DNA of 21,094 nt from Pseudomonadota bacterium (GTDB lineage: Bacteria > Pseudomonadota > Gammaproteobacteria > Xanthomonadales > Xanthomonadaceae): NCBI GenBank assembly GCA_023392975.1, contig JAEWNA010000117.1, forward strand, positions 1 through 21,094, in the 5' to 3' direction. Position 1 is the first letter of the stretch; every line of letters starts with the position of its first letter. The notes under the pieces were generated by a model that was not told the origin of the DNA, searched no databases, and was given only the letters and a program-made list of their open reading frames with translations. The position numbers and the translations under genes were made by a program. Of the stretch, positions 1 to 8,980 are shown piece after piece.

Positions 1-1
1 G

Positions 2-472
2 TCCGGCGGCGACGCCACCGAAGCGGCGTTCGTCGCCGGCCGGGCCGGCGCACCGCCGCCGCTGCGCGCGCTGGTGGTCGACGACAGCCTCACAGTGCGC
101 GAGCAGATGCGCCAGGCCCTTCAGCGCCTGGGCATCGCCAGCGACCAGGCCGACAGCGCCGAAGCCGCGATGCGCCGGCTCGAACACGGCACCTACGACC
201 TCGCGTTCCTCGACGTGGTCATGCCCGGCACCGACGGCTACGAGCTGTGCCGCAAGATCAAGCACAACAACTACCTGCGCGGCATGCCGGTGCTGATGCT
301 GACCAGCCGCTCCTCGCCGTTCGACCGCGCCCGCGGCGCGCTGTCCGGCTGCGACAGCTACCTCGTCAAGCCGATCACCTGGGACATCTTCAGCCAGGCG
401 GTCGACAAGGCGCTGCTCAAGCACTTCCGCAACGACCGCGCGCAGATGATCGCCCGCGGCTACCGCCTCTGA
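2..472 (+). CDS. Response regulator receiver domain in the PilG position, 5' partial
   Basis: This is the C-terminal part (156 residues visible) of a CheY-like receiver protein at the head of the Chp operon. The receiver signature is complete: the acidic pair in VVDDS, the phospho-acceptor Asp in LAFLDVVMP, the Thr in LMLTSR and the Lys in LVKPI. The reading frame stays open to the window edge through an Ala/Gly/Pro-rich stretch (GRAGAPPP) just before the domain. The only in-frame start codon seen, GTG at 74, would cut into the first beta strand, so the true start must lie upstream of the window. By family knowledge it would receive phosphate from the ChpA kinase encoded downstream and act on type IV pilus function. 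PilG of Pseudomonas is a stand-alone receiver, whereas this protein may have an extra N-terminal domain that is not visible here. It ends 47 nt before pilH. Confidence 0.85.
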   Translation, partial: SGGDATEAAFVAGRAGAPPPLRALVVDDSLTVREQMRQALQRLGIASDQADSAEAAMRRLEHGTYDLAFLDVVMPGTDGYELCRKIKHNNYLRGMPVLMLTSRSSPFDRARGALSGCDSYLVKPITWDIFSQAVDKALLKHFRNDRAQMIARGYRL

Positions 473-519
473 TCCCTGCGCCCCTCCGCTCCAGCACTCC
501 CCGAAAGGATCCCCGCGCC

Positions 520-879
520 ATGCCCAAGGCCCTGATCTGCGACGACTCCGCCGCCGAACTCGCGAACCTCCGCAACATCCTCACCGACGCCGGCTGGCAT
601 TCGGTCACCGCCAGCAACGGCGCCGAGGCCGTGCAGAAGGCCACCGCCGAGAAGCCGGCGCTGATCTTCCTCGACATCATCATGCCGGACATGGACGGCT
701 ACGAGGCCTGCCGCCAGCTGCAGTCCAACGGCGACACCAAGGGCATCCCGGTGGTGTTCGTCTCCAGCAAGAACCAGAAGGCCGACCAGATCTGGGCCAA
801 GATGCAGGGCGGCAAGGCCCTGATCGGCAAGCCCTACTCCGCCGACCAGATCCTCGACACGCTCAAGGCCTACGGCTGA
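520..879 (+). CDS. pilH: PilH-like single-domain response regulator
   Basis: This 119-residue protein is a stand-alone receiver domain of normal CheY/PilH length. Visible residues are D8/D9 of the acidic pocket, phospho-acceptor D52 in FLDIIMP, S82 in the switch position and K104 in LIGKPY. The segment between S82 and K104 (QIWAKMQGGKALIGKPY) resembles PilH more than PilG. The start at ATG 520 is supported by a GAAAGGA ribosome-binding sequence at 503-509. In characterised Chp systems PilH opposes or tunes PilG output, probably by draining phosphate from the kinase. The stop codon is 2 nt from the pilI start, which suggests translational coupling. The assignment to PilH rests on sequence flavour and gene order. 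Confidence 0.88.
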   Translation: MPKALICDDSAAELANLRNILTDAGWHSVTASNGAEAVQKATAEKPALIFLDIIMPDMDGYEACRQLQSNGDTKGIPVVFVSSKNQKADQIWAKMQGGKALIGKPYSADQILDTLKAYG

Positions 880-881
880 GC

Positions 882-1373
882 ATGTCGGCGACCGACGCCC
901 GCACGGACGACGCCGGCGGCGCCTCGCAGGCGGCACCGCGCATCGGGTTCCGCCCGCACCTGCAATTGCCGTGGCTGCTGGCCGCGCCGGGCGTGCCGCT
1001 GCAGGTCCTGATCGAAGCGGCCCCCGTGCGCGTGCCCAACACGCCGGCCTGGTTCCGCGGCGTGGTCAGCCAGCGCGGCAACCTGCTGCCGGTGTTCGAC
1101 CTGGCCCGCTGGGCCGGCCTCGACGACACCGGCATGGAACGGCCGCAGATCGTCTCGGTCGGGCAAGGCGCCCCGGCCTGCGCGGTGGTCTGCGGCATCG
1201 CACCGTCGCTCATCTCGATCATCGGCGAGACCGACAGCGTCGAGACCGAGGGCGCGCTCTCGCCGTTCCTCGGTCCCGCCTACGCCACCTCGCAGGGGAT
1301 GGCGCACGAATTCGACGTGGCGCGCTGGCTCGCGACGGCGGCATCGAACCTCACCGGCGGCGCGGCGACCTGA
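882..1373 (+). CDS. pilI: PilI-like CheW adaptor
   Basis: This is a 163-residue CheW-domain protein that would couple the PilJ-like transducer to the ChpA kinase at the inner face of the membrane. The clearest family signature is around residues 50-73, where VPNTPAWFRGVVSQRGNLLPVFDL matches the CheW pattern (P..P.W..GVV..RG..LPV.DL). The first 20 or so residues are Ala/Asp/Gly-rich and poorly conserved in look. The ATG at 882 follows the pilH stop by 2 nt and has no strong ribosome-binding sequence, so translation is probably coupled to pilH. A 61-nt gap separates it from pilJ. A more specific role than CheW adaptor comes only from the operon context. Confidence 0.87.
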   Translation: MSATDARTDDAGGASQAAPRIGFRPHLQLPWLLAAPGVPLQVLIEAAPVRVPNTPAWFRGVVSQRGNLLPVFDLARWAGLDDTGMERPQIVSVGQGAPACAVVCGIAPSLISIIGETDSVETEGALSPFLGPAYATSQGMAHEFDVARWLATAASNLTGGAAT

Positions 1374-1434
1374 CCGGGCCGACGCTCCCCCACTCTTCCA
1401 TCCGGTACGCAATCCGCTTCGAAGGAAAGTCGCA

Positions 1435-3963
1435 ATGGCCCGTTCCACGACCTCGTTTCTCGGCAGCATCCGCGGACGCCTGGTGCTCGGCACGGCCGCA
1501 CTGGCGCTGATCCCGCTGCTGCTGCTCGCCGCCGCGCTGGGCTGGTACGCGAATCGGCAGTCGGCGACCTCGCTCGACCAGCGCGCGTCCGACCAGATGG
1601 CCTCGATCCGCGCCGGCAAGCAGGAGGAAATCCGCGCCTACTTCGACAACGTCGCCAACCTGATGCGCACCGTGGCCGGCACCGACGAGGTGCGCCAGAC
1701 CCTGCGCGAGGGCGCCGAACAGCAGCCAATGCTGGCGAGCGGGCTCGACCTCGACAAGGCCCGCGCCGCGCTGACCGCGTACTACCGCAACGATTTCGGC
1801 CGCCAGTACGCGACGCGCAACCCGGGCCAGCGCGCCGACATCTCCGGGATCGTCGCCGCGCTGCCGGCGCAGACGGTCGCCGCGCAGTACACCTACATCG
1901 CCGCCAATCCGAATCCGCTGGGCAAGAAGAACGAACTGCCGCGCGCGCCGGACGCGGCCGCCTACAACGAGACGCACGCGCGCTTCCATCCGTTCGCGCG
2001 CAAGGTCGTGCAGGACTACGGCCTGTACGACTTCTTCCTGGTCGACGCGAAGACCGGCTTCGTGGTCTACACCTACTTCAAGGAACTCGACTACGGCACC
2101 AGCCTGCGCGACGGCCCGTGGGCCGCCACCGGCCTGGGCCAGGCGTTCGCGAAGGCGATGGCCGCGAAGACCCCCGGCGAAGTCTCGATCACCGACTACG
2201 CGCCCTACCGTCCGTCCTACGACGACCAGGCCTCGTTCGTCAGCATCCCGATCGTCGAACAGGGCGACACCGTCGGCGTGTTCGTGGTGCAGCTGCCCAT
2301 CGACCGCGTCAACCAGATCATGACCTTCGACGGCAAGTGGAAGGCGGTCGGCCTGGGCGATTCTGGCGAGACCTACCTGGTCGGCCCCGACAAGACGCCG
2401 CGCTCGATCTCGCGCTTCATGCAGCAGGACGCCAGCACCTTCGTGAACACGATGCGCGCCACCGGCCTGGCGCAGGCGAAGCTCGCGGCGATGGATTCGC
2501 GCGATTCCAACGTGGGCCTCATGCCCGTGGACACGCTCGGCGTGCGCAACGCGCTGGCCGGGCAGACCGGCACGGCGGTGTACCCGGATTACCGCGGCAT
2601 CCCGGTGCTGGGCGCATACGCGCCGATCGACGTGCTCGGCCTGCGCTGGGCGCTGCTGTCGGAAATCGACGACGCCGAATCGAAGGCGCCGATCGTCGCG
2701 CTGCGTCGCGGCATCGCGCTCGCGGGACTCGCCGGCGTGCTGCTGGTGGGCCTGATCGCGCTGCTGGCGGGCCTGCGCCTGGCGCGTTCGATCAGCGAGC
2801 CGCTCGCGCTGGTGCAGGACACGGTGCAGAAGGTCGGCGCCGGCGACCTCGACGCGCGCACCGGCTTGCGCAGCCAGGACGAGATCGGCCAGCTCGCGGG
2901 CGCCTTCGACACCCTGCTCGACGAGAAGGTGGCCGAACTGGCCCGCGCGCAGAAGGAAAACGACCAGCTCAACAACTCGGTGATCGAGATCATGATGTCG
3001 GTGGCGCAGCTCGCGCAGCGCGACCTCGACGTCAAGGTGCCGGTGTCCGAGGACGTGACCGGCGCGGTGTCGGACGCCATCAACATGATGTCGAACTCCA
3101 CCGCGCGTGCGCTGCGCGAGGTCAACACGATTTCCGCGCAGGTGTCGGACAGCTCGGTGCGCGTCAAGGAGCGCGCCGACTCGGTGCTCAGGCTCGCCGG
3201 CGAAGCCAGCGACCAGGCCAGCGCGGCTTCGGCCGAGCTGGGCAACACCGCGGACGCGCTGCGCCAGATCGGCGACCAGGCGCAGGACGCCGGCCGCGAA
3301 GCCGAGCGCGCACTCACCGCGACCGCCGAGGCGATGTCGGTGGTGCGCGCCACGGTGGACGGCATCACCAGTTCGCGCGACCAGATCCGCGAGACGGAAA
3401 AGCGGGTGAAGCGCCTGGCCGAACGCTCGCAGGAAATCTCCTCGGCGGTGACCATCATCGGCCAGATCGCGGAACGCACCTCGGTGCTGGCGCTGAACGC
3501 GTCCATGCAGGCGGTCGCCGCCGGCGAGGCGGGCCGCGGTTTCGCGGTGGTGGCGGACGAAGTGAAGCGCCTCGCCGAGAACGCCCGCGAGGCGACCCAG
3601 CAGATCGCCGGCCTCGTCGGCGCGATCCAGTCGGACACCACCGAAACCCTGCAGGCGATGAACGGCACGATCGCGCAGGTCGTGGACATCACCCGGCTCG
3701 CCGACCAGGCCGGTACGCAGATGGGCGACACCCGCGCGGCGACGGAAGCGCTGGTGAACTCGGTGCGCAGCATTTCCCTGGCCACCCGGGCGCAGGCAGA
3801 GACCTCGCAGCGCCTCCTGGTGCGCGCGAACCAGTTGATCGAGGCGTCGCAACGCACGCTGGAGGAAATCGAGGAGCAGCGCGGCGACACCGAATCGCTC
3901 AACGCCTCGGCGACGGCGCTGGTGAAGACCGTCGGCGGATTCAAGCTGCCCGCTAACCTCTGA
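1435..3963 (+). CDS. pilJ: PilJ-like methyl-accepting transducer with Cache-like periplasmic sensor
   Basis: This 842-residue transducer is longer than Pseudomonas PilJ (about 680). In order it has a cytoplasmic N-terminus, TM1 (about residues 15-39), a large periplasmic region (about 40-425), TM2 (about 427-449), HAMP (about 450-505) and a signalling coiled coil. The kinase-control hairpin begins near residue 680 with ERTSVLALNASMQAVAAGEA, as in PilJ. The C-terminus (TVGGFKLPANL) resembles the PilJ ending and carries no CheR-tethering pentapeptide. The periplasmic segment near residue 200 (FFLVDAKTGFVVYTYFKE, then LRDGPW and later VFVVQLPIDRVNQIM) looks like the double-Cache sensors of other chemoreceptors rather than the all-helical PilJ bundles. 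The ATG at 1435 has a good AGGAAAG site at 1423-1429. By position it feeds PilI and ChpA. Being a transducer is secure; the Cache assignment is by eye. Confidence 0.88.
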   Translation: MARSTTSFLGSIRGRLVLGTAALALIPLLLLAAALGWYANRQSATSLDQRASDQMASIRAGKQEEIRAYFDNVANLMRTVAGTDEVRQTLREGAEQQPMLASGLDLDKARAALTAYYRNDFGRQYATRNPGQRADISGIVAALPAQTVAAQYTYIAANPNPLGKKNELPRAPDAAAYNETHARFHPFARKVVQDYGLYDFFLVDAKTGFVVYTYFKELDYGTSLRDGPWAATGLGQAFAKAMAAKTPGEVSITDYAPYRPSYDDQASFVSIPIVEQGDTVGVFVVQLPIDRVNQIMTFDGKWKAVGLGDSGETYLVGPDKTPRSISRFMQQDASTFVNTMRATGLAQAKLAAMDSRDSNVGLMPVDTLGVRNALAGQTGTAVYPDYRGIPVLGAYAPIDVLGLRWALLSEIDDAESKAPIVALRRGIALAGLAGVLLVGLIALLAGLRLARSISEPLALVQDTVQKVGAGDLDARTGLRSQDEIGQLAGAFDTLLDEKVAELARAQKENDQLNNSVIEIMMSVAQLAQRDLDVKVPVSEDVTGAVSDAINMMSNSTARALREVNTISAQVSDSSVRVKERADSVLRLAGEASDQASAASAELGNTADALRQIGDQAQDAGREAERALTATAEAMSVVRATVDGITSSRDQIRETEKRVKRLAERSQEISSAVTIIGQIAERTSVLALNASMQAVAAGEAGRGFAVVADEVKRLAENAREATQQIAGLVGAIQSDTTETLQAMNGTIAQVVDITRLADQAGTQMGDTRAATEALVNSVRSISLATRAQAETSQRLLVRANQLIEASQRTLEEIEEQRGDTESLNASATALVKTVGGFKLPANL

Positions 3964-3984
3964 CCCGCACCGGTCACGACGCCG

Positions 3985-6900
3985 ATGGAACCCACCATGT
4001 CCTCGTCGCACGGCGCCGCCGACCGCCATCCCATGCTGGCGGCCACCCGCGCGCGGCTCGACACCCTGCTGTCGCTGCTGCGCGCGGCCAACGCCTCGCC
4101 GGCGATGGCCGATGCGGTGCTGCTGGAACAGATGCTGGAAGGGCTGCAGCGCGATGCGTCGACGATGCCACTGCCCGGCGTCGCCGAACTGCTGCGCAGT
4201 TGGCATGCCGCGCTGGGCGACCTGGCCCGCGCCGGCGGAGCGCCGGACGAGCACGACCTCGTGCGGATGAACCTGTGGTTCGCCGGCCTGCAGGAATACC
4301 TGGCAGGGCGTCTCGACCACGACGGCTGCCGGATGCTGGCGGAGTTGCCCGACGGCATCCGCTGGCTGCCCAGGCTCTCGCCCGGTTTCGTGCATGCCAT
4401 CGCCCGGCGGCTGATGCTCGCCGCGCCGTCGGCCGAAGGCGAAGCGCTCGACGCGACGCCGCAAGACGCGCCGGCCGCCGCCGCACTCGCGTTCGAGCCG
4501 CCGGCGTTCGACGCGCCAGCCGCGAGCATGCCGACCTTCGAGGCAGAAGTCTTCGATGCACTGGCCTACGATGCATCAGTCGTCGAGCACGACGCACCCA
4601 CGGCGACCGACACGAATGCCGCCTTCGCCTTCGCGAGCGACGACATCGACACGCCGGTGCCCGCCGCATCGTCTGTCCACATCGGCGACGCGCGCGACGA
4701 TGTCGTAGCCGATGCCCCCCATGACCGCGACGCCAGCGCCGGGACGCGCCTCGATACGGGAGCGACCCTCGCCCCGATCGCCGTCGATCAAGATGCCCCG
4801 CCCGACGACGGCATCCTCTGGATCGGCCGCGAAGAACTCGACCTCACCCGCCAGGCGATCGCCGAACAGGTGCTGCCGCTGGCGCAGGCCTGGTCGGAGG
4901 TCGCGGCATCGGACGAGGCGGCGACCCGCGACGGGATCGTCGAGGAGCTGGCCTACCAGACCCGGCTCATCGCGAACGTCATGGAGCTGATCGGCACCCG
5001 CACGCTCGAACGCGGGATGCTGTGCGTGAACGCGGGCCTGGAGCGGCGCGACCCGGCCTTCGGCCCGGAAGCCCTCGCCGCCTGGTGCAGCGCGCTCCTC
5101 GGCGTCTTCGAAACCCCCGGGCGCGACGCGGGCGAACTGCTGGCGATGGTCTCCGAGGACCTGCCGGGCTTCGATGCCGCATGGGCGGCGGCGCTTGGCG
5201 ACGAACTCGAACGCATCGCGATCGGCATCGACCCCGCCCTGCTCGCCCAGCGCAAGACGCTGGCGACCGTCGAGGACACCGACCTCGCGCCCGCCGACGA
5301 CGTGGTGCCAAGCGTGCTCGAGGGCATGTTCCGCGAACTGCCGGACAACGCCGCGCGCTTCGGTGCGTCCGTGCGCGCGCTGGTCGCCACCCGCTCGCCG
5401 GAGCCCATCGACGAAGCGCGTCGCGTCGCCCACACGCTCAAGGGCGACGCCAACACCGTGGGCATCCGCGGCCTGGCCCACCTCACCCACGCGCTGGAAG
5501 ACGTGTTGCTGGTGCTCGCCAAACGCCCGGAACTGCTGGACGACGACTGCGCCGACCTGCTGACCACCGCCAGCGATGCGGTCGAGGAAATCGCCGACCA
5601 CCTGCTCGGCCGCGGCCCGGCGCCGGGCGACCTCGTCGCGGTCTACCAGCGGGTGCTCGATGCCGCGAATGCGCTCGCCGACGGCAACGTCACGGCGCCC
5701 GCGGAGGACATCGCGGACCGCGCGCCCGTCGCCGCGGACCGCATCGTCGCCCCGGCGCCTGCGACGGTCGAGATGGTCGTGATGGTCGCGGACACGTCCG
5801 ATCCCGCCGGCATGGCGGCCACCGGCATCCAGAGCCTCAACGTGCCGAGCGCGCTGCTCGACGAACTGCAGCGCCTCTCCGGCGAAAGCCTGGTCACCGC
5901 GCGCCAGATCGACCGCCAGCTCGAAGGCCTCGGCACGATCCACCGCGACCAGCGCCAGTGGGTGCGCGGCACCCAGGACCTGATGTCGCGCCTCGACGAC
6001 CTCGTGGCTCTGCGCGGCGCGGCGCTGCAGTCGACCGCGCAGAAGGGCGGCGCCGAACTCGACCCGCTGGAGATCGACCAGTACAACGAACTGCACGTGA
6101 TCTCGCGGCAGTTGCTGGAGTCGCATGCCGACAGCGCCGAATTCGTGCGCCGCATCGACCGCATCATGAACGCGCTCGGCGACCTGCGCAGCGAACAGGA
6201 GCAACTGGGCCGCGACCTGCAGCGCACCATCCAGCGCACGCGCACGGTGCCGTTCGGGCAGGTGTCCGCGCGCCTGCAGCGCATCGTGCGCCAGACCGCC
6301 AAGCAGGTGTCGAAGCCGGTGGAACTGGAGATTGTCGGCGAGGACATCCCGGTCGACGCCGAACTGCTCGAACGCGTCGTCGAACCGCTGGCGCACATCC
6401 TGCGCAACGCGGTCGACCATGGCATCGAGCCCCCGGATGCCCGCATCGCCGCGGGCAAGCCGGAAACCGGGCGGCTCACCCTGCGCGTCGGCCTGCAGGG
6501 CGACGCCGCGCTCATCGACGTGCAGGACGACGGCGCCGGGCTCGACTACGTCGCGATCCGCCGCCGCGGCATCGAGGCCGGGCTGATCGACGCCGACCAG
6601 CTGGTCGACCAGCGCATGCTGGCGCGCCTGATCCTCCTGCCCGGCTTCTCCACCCGCGCCACCGCCACCGAAACCTCCGGCCGCGGCATCGGCATGGACG
6701 TGGTGGAGCGCCGCGTCGCCGCGCTGCGCGGCACGCTCAGCCTCGCGTCCGAACCCGGCCAGGGCACCCGCGTGCAGTTGCGCCTGCCGGTCACCCAGAC
6801 CCTCGCCAACGTCATCGTCGCCCGCGGCCAGCGCCAGGCCAGCGCGGTGGTCGCCGGCTCGATCGAGCGCGTGGTCGGCTTCGGCGCCGGCGAATGCCGC

Positions 6901-7656
6901 GAGGACGCCGGGCGTCTGGTCGCGGTCGTCGACGGCGAGTCGCTGCCGGCGCTGCCGATCGAAGCGTTCTACGACGAGACTGCCGATCCCGCGCTGTGGG
7001 CCGGCGGCGGCACCGGCCTGCTGCTGCGCGACGCCGACGGCTTCGCCCACGTCGTGCTGGTGCGCGGCATCGAGGAAGTGCGCAGCGTCGTGGTGAAACC
7101 GCTCGCCGCCTACCTGCCGCCGATCCCCGCCGTGCGCGGCATCACCCAGCTCGGCGACGGCGGCCTCGCCCCGGTGATCGACCTCGACGTGCTGCTGCGC
7201 GCCGCCGGCGAACGCCGGTTCGATGTCGCCTCGCTCGCGCGCGCCGCCGCGCCCGCGGTGCGCGTGGTCGTCGCCGACGACTCGCTGAGCGTGCGCCGCG
7301 CGCTCGAACAGCTGATGCAGGACGCCGGCTTCGAGGTTGGCACCGCCCGCGACGGGTTCGAGGCGCTGGCCGCCGTGAACGAGAAACCGACCGCCGCGCT
7401 GCTGGTCGATCTGGAAATGCCGCGCATGAACGGGCTGGAAGTCGTGCGCACGCTGCGCAACCAGGCCGCGACCCGCGACCTGCCGGTGGTGATGATCACC
7501 TCGCGCGCCACCGACAGGCACCGCGCGATGGCCGAACAGGCGGGCGTGACCCGGCTGCTGGGCAAGCCGTTCGCCGAAGACGCGCTGGTGGGCCTCATTC
7601 GCGACCTGATCGCCACGCAGGCCACCGCGAGGCCCGTCGAACCCGTCTCCGGCTGA
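3985..7656 (+). CDS. chpA: ChpA/PilL-type hybrid chemotaxis histidine kinase
   Basis: This 1223-residue CheA-like kinase is the core of the Chp pathway. The first 150 residues are helical and unassigned. A linker rich in Ala and Asp (about 155-270) follows, then an Hpt-like helical region without a phosphorylatable His. One canonical Hpt domain has H483 in AHTLKGDANTVG. Next come a dimerisation-type helical region (about 620-760) and the ATPase domain, with N box HILRNAVDHG (N808), G1 DDGAGLD (D848-D849) and G2 GRGIGMD (899-905). A CheW-like region (about 915-1085) and a C-terminal receiver (D1098/D1099, acceptor D1142, K1194) complete it. Pseudomonas ChpA is about twice as long, with several Hpt domains. 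ATG 3985 lacks a clear ribosome-binding site; ATG 3997, preceded by GGA at 3987-3989, is a reasonable alternative. No pilK or chpB follows. Confidence 0.9.
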   Translation: MEPTMSSSHGAADRHPMLAATRARLDTLLSLLRAANASPAMADAVLLEQMLEGLQRDASTMPLPGVAELLRSWHAALGDLARAGGAPDEHDLVRMNLWFAGLQEYLAGRLDHDGCRMLAELPDGIRWLPRLSPGFVHAIARRLMLAAPSAEGEALDATPQDAPAAAALAFEPPAFDAPAASMPTFEAEVFDALAYDASVVEHDAPTATDTNAAFAFASDDIDTPVPAASSVHIGDARDDVVADAPHDRDASAGTRLDTGATLAPIAVDQDAPPDDGILWIGREELDLTRQAIAEQVLPLAQAWSEVAASDEAATRDGIVEELAYQTRLIANVMELIGTRTLERGMLCVNAGLERRDPAFGPEALAAWCSALLGVFETPGRDAGELLAMVSEDLPGFDAAWAAALGDELERIAIGIDPALLAQRKTLATVEDTDLAPADDVVPSVLEGMFRELPDNAARFGASVRALVATRSPEPIDEARRVAHTLKGDANTVGIRGLAHLTHALEDVLLVLAKRPELLDDDCADLLTTASDAVEEIADHLLGRGPAPGDLVAVYQRVLDAANALADGNVTAPAEDIADRAPVAADRIVAPAPATVEMVVMVADTSDPAGMAATGIQSLNVPSALLDELQRLSGESLVTARQIDRQLEGLGTIHRDQRQWVRGTQDLMSRLDDLVALRGAALQSTAQKGGAELDPLEIDQYNELHVISRQLLESHADSAEFVRRIDRIMNALGDLRSEQEQLGRDLQRTIQRTRTVPFGQVSARLQRIVRQTAKQVSKPVELEIVGEDIPVDAELLERVVEPLAHILRNAVDHGIEPPDARIAAGKPETGRLTLRVGLQGDAALIDVQDDGAGLDYVAIRRRGIEAGLIDADQLVDQRMLARLILLPGFSTRATATETSGRGIGMDVVERRVAALRGTLSLASEPGQGTRVQLRLPVTQTLANVIVARGQRQASAVVAGSIERVVGFGAGECREDAGRLVAVVDGESLPALPIEAFYDETADPALWAGGGTGLLLRDADGFAHVVLVRGIEEVRSVVVKPLAAYLPPIPAVRGITQLGDGGLAPVIDLDVLLRAAGERRFDVASLARAAAPAVRVVVADDSLSVRRALEQLMQDAGFEVGTARDGFEALAAVNEKPTAALLVDLEMPRMNGLEVVRTLRNQAATRDLPVVMITSRATDRHRAMAEQAGVTRLLGKPFAEDALVGLIRDLIATQATARPVEPVSG

Positions 7657-7684
7657 GGCGCGGCCGCCGGGTCGCGGGATACGC

Positions 7685-7712
7685 CGGCGCCCGGCCCCGG
7701 CGCCGGGCGCCG
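7685..7712 (+). terminator. GC hairpin after chpA
   Basis: CGGCGCCCGG (7685-7694) pairs perfectly with CCGGGCGCCG (7703-7712), giving a 10-bp stem and an 8-nt loop 28 nt after the chpA stop. There is no T-run after it, so it is either a weak or factor-assisted terminator of the Chp operon or a structure in the kbl promoter region. Confidence 0.4.
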
Positions 7713-7714
7713 CG

Positions 7715-7720
7715 TACACT
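7715..7720 (+). promoter_or_regulatory. Possible -10 element for kbl
   Basis: TACACT lies 45 nt before the kbl ATG. The same hexamer serves as a candidate -10 upstream of the secreted-protein gene that starts at 11658. No convincing -35 is present, because the GC hairpin occupies that place, so this is a weak call. Confidence 0.3.
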
Positions 7721-7765
7721 AGCGGGCCACGTCCAATCGCGGGCCCGTTCCCGCCACGCGCCGCC

Positions 7766-8968
7766 ATGACCGACCAACGCCTCACCGCCCGCTACGCCGA
7801 CGAACTCGACCGGATCCGCGAACAGGGGCTGTTCAAGTCCGAACGCATCATCACCAGCCCGCAGTCGGCCGAGATCGCGCTCGCCGACGGCCGCAAGGTG
7901 CTGAACTTCTGCGCGAACAACTACCTCGGCCTCGCCGACCATCCGGACATCATCGCCGCGGCCAAGGACGCGCTGGACACGCATGGCTTCGGCATGGCCA
8001 GCGTGCGCTTCATCTGCGGCACCCAGGACCTGCACAAGCGGCTGGAAAAGACCATCGCCGACTTCTTCGGCACCGAGGACACCATCCTCTACGCCGCCTG
8101 CTTCGACGCCAACGGCGGCCTGTTCGAGCCGCTGCTGGACGAGCAGGACGCGATCATCTCCGACGCGCTCAACCACGCCTCGATCATCGACGGCGTGCGC
8201 CTGTGCAAGGCGAAGCGCTACCGCTACGCGAACTGCGACATGGCCGACCTCGAGAAGCAGCTGCAGCAGGCGAAGGCCGACGGCGCGCGCACGATCCTGA
8301 TCACCTCCGACGGCGTGTTCTCGATGGACGGCTTCATCGCGCCGCTCGACGAGATCACCGCGCTCGCCGCGAAGTACGGCGCGCTGGTGCACATCGACGA
8401 ATGCCACGCCACCGGCTTCCTCGGCGCCACCGGCCGCGGCTCGGCGGAAGTGAAAGGCGTGATGGACCGCATCGACATCTTCACCGGCACGCTCGGCAAG
8501 GCCATGGGCGGCGCGCTCGGCGGCTTCACCACCGCACGGCGCGAAGTCATCGAGATGCTGCGCCAGCGCTCGCGGCCGTACCTGTTCTCCAACTCGCTGC
8601 CGCCGCACGTGGCCGCCGCGGGCATCAAGGCGTTCGAGATGCTGTCCGCCGCCGGCGACCTGCGCGAACGCCTGGCCGACAACACCCGCTATTTCCGCGA
8701 GAAGATGACCGCCGCCGGCTTCGACATCCGGCCGGGCGTGCATCCGATCAGCCCGGTGATGCTGTACGACGCGCCGCTGGCGCAGAAATTCGCCGAGCGG
8801 CTGCTGGAGGAAGGCATCTACGCGATCGGCTTCTTCTTCCCGGTGGTGCCGAAGGGCCAGGCGCGCATCCGCACGCAGATGAGCGCCGCGCACACCCGCG
8901 AGCACCTCGACCGCGCGATCGATGCCTTCACCCGCATCGGTCGCGAACTGGGCGTGATCAAGGCCTGA
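7766..8968 (+). CDS. kbl: 2-amino-3-ketobutyrate CoA ligase (glycine C-acetyltransferase)
   Basis: This 400-residue PLP enzyme of the alpha-oxoamine synthase family converts 2-amino-3-oxobutyrate plus CoA to glycine and acetyl-CoA, the second step of threonine breakdown through threonine dehydrogenase. The Schiff-base lysine is K245 in GTLGKAMGGALGG, matching K244 of the E. coli enzyme. Other family marks are NFCANNYLGLADHP near residue 47, SVRFICGTQ near 77 and HIDECHATGF near 210. Length agrees closely with E. coli Kbl (398). The start at ATG 7766 has no obvious ribosome-binding sequence. The usual partner tdh is not adjacent: the next gene, 12 nt on, is an HNH protein. Confidence 0.95.
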   Translation: MTDQRLTARYADELDRIREQGLFKSERIITSPQSAEIALADGRKVLNFCANNYLGLADHPDIIAAAKDALDTHGFGMASVRFICGTQDLHKRLEKTIADFFGTEDTILYAACFDANGGLFEPLLDEQDAIISDALNHASIIDGVRLCKAKRYRYANCDMADLEKQLQQAKADGARTILITSDGVFSMDGFIAPLDEITALAAKYGALVHIDECHATGFLGATGRGSAEVKGVMDRIDIFTGTLGKAMGGALGGFTTARREVIEMLRQRSRPYLFSNSLPPHVAAAGIKAFEMLSAAGDLRERLADNTRYFREKMTAAGFDIRPGVHPISPVMLYDAPLAQKFAERLLEEGIYAIGFFFPVVPKGQARIRTQMSAAHTREHLDRAIDAFTRIGRELGVIKA

Positions 8969-8980
8969 CCCGGCACTGCA

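Noticed and set aside
1351..4464. Very long antisense open frame across pilJ and the start of chpA
   Set aside because: Its product is Arg/His/Gly-rich low-complexity protein with no domains, and the + strand frame encodes clear chemotaxis domains. It results from GC-biased codon use.
5022..7769. Out-of-frame + strand reading frame over chpA
   Set aside because: It is Arg/Pro/Ala-rich shadow sequence; the ChpA frame holds all catalytic motifs.
4576..7785. Antisense open frame of over 1000 codons opposite chpA
   Set aside because: It is a mirror of the kinase gene, with no recognisable motif and repetitive basic composition.
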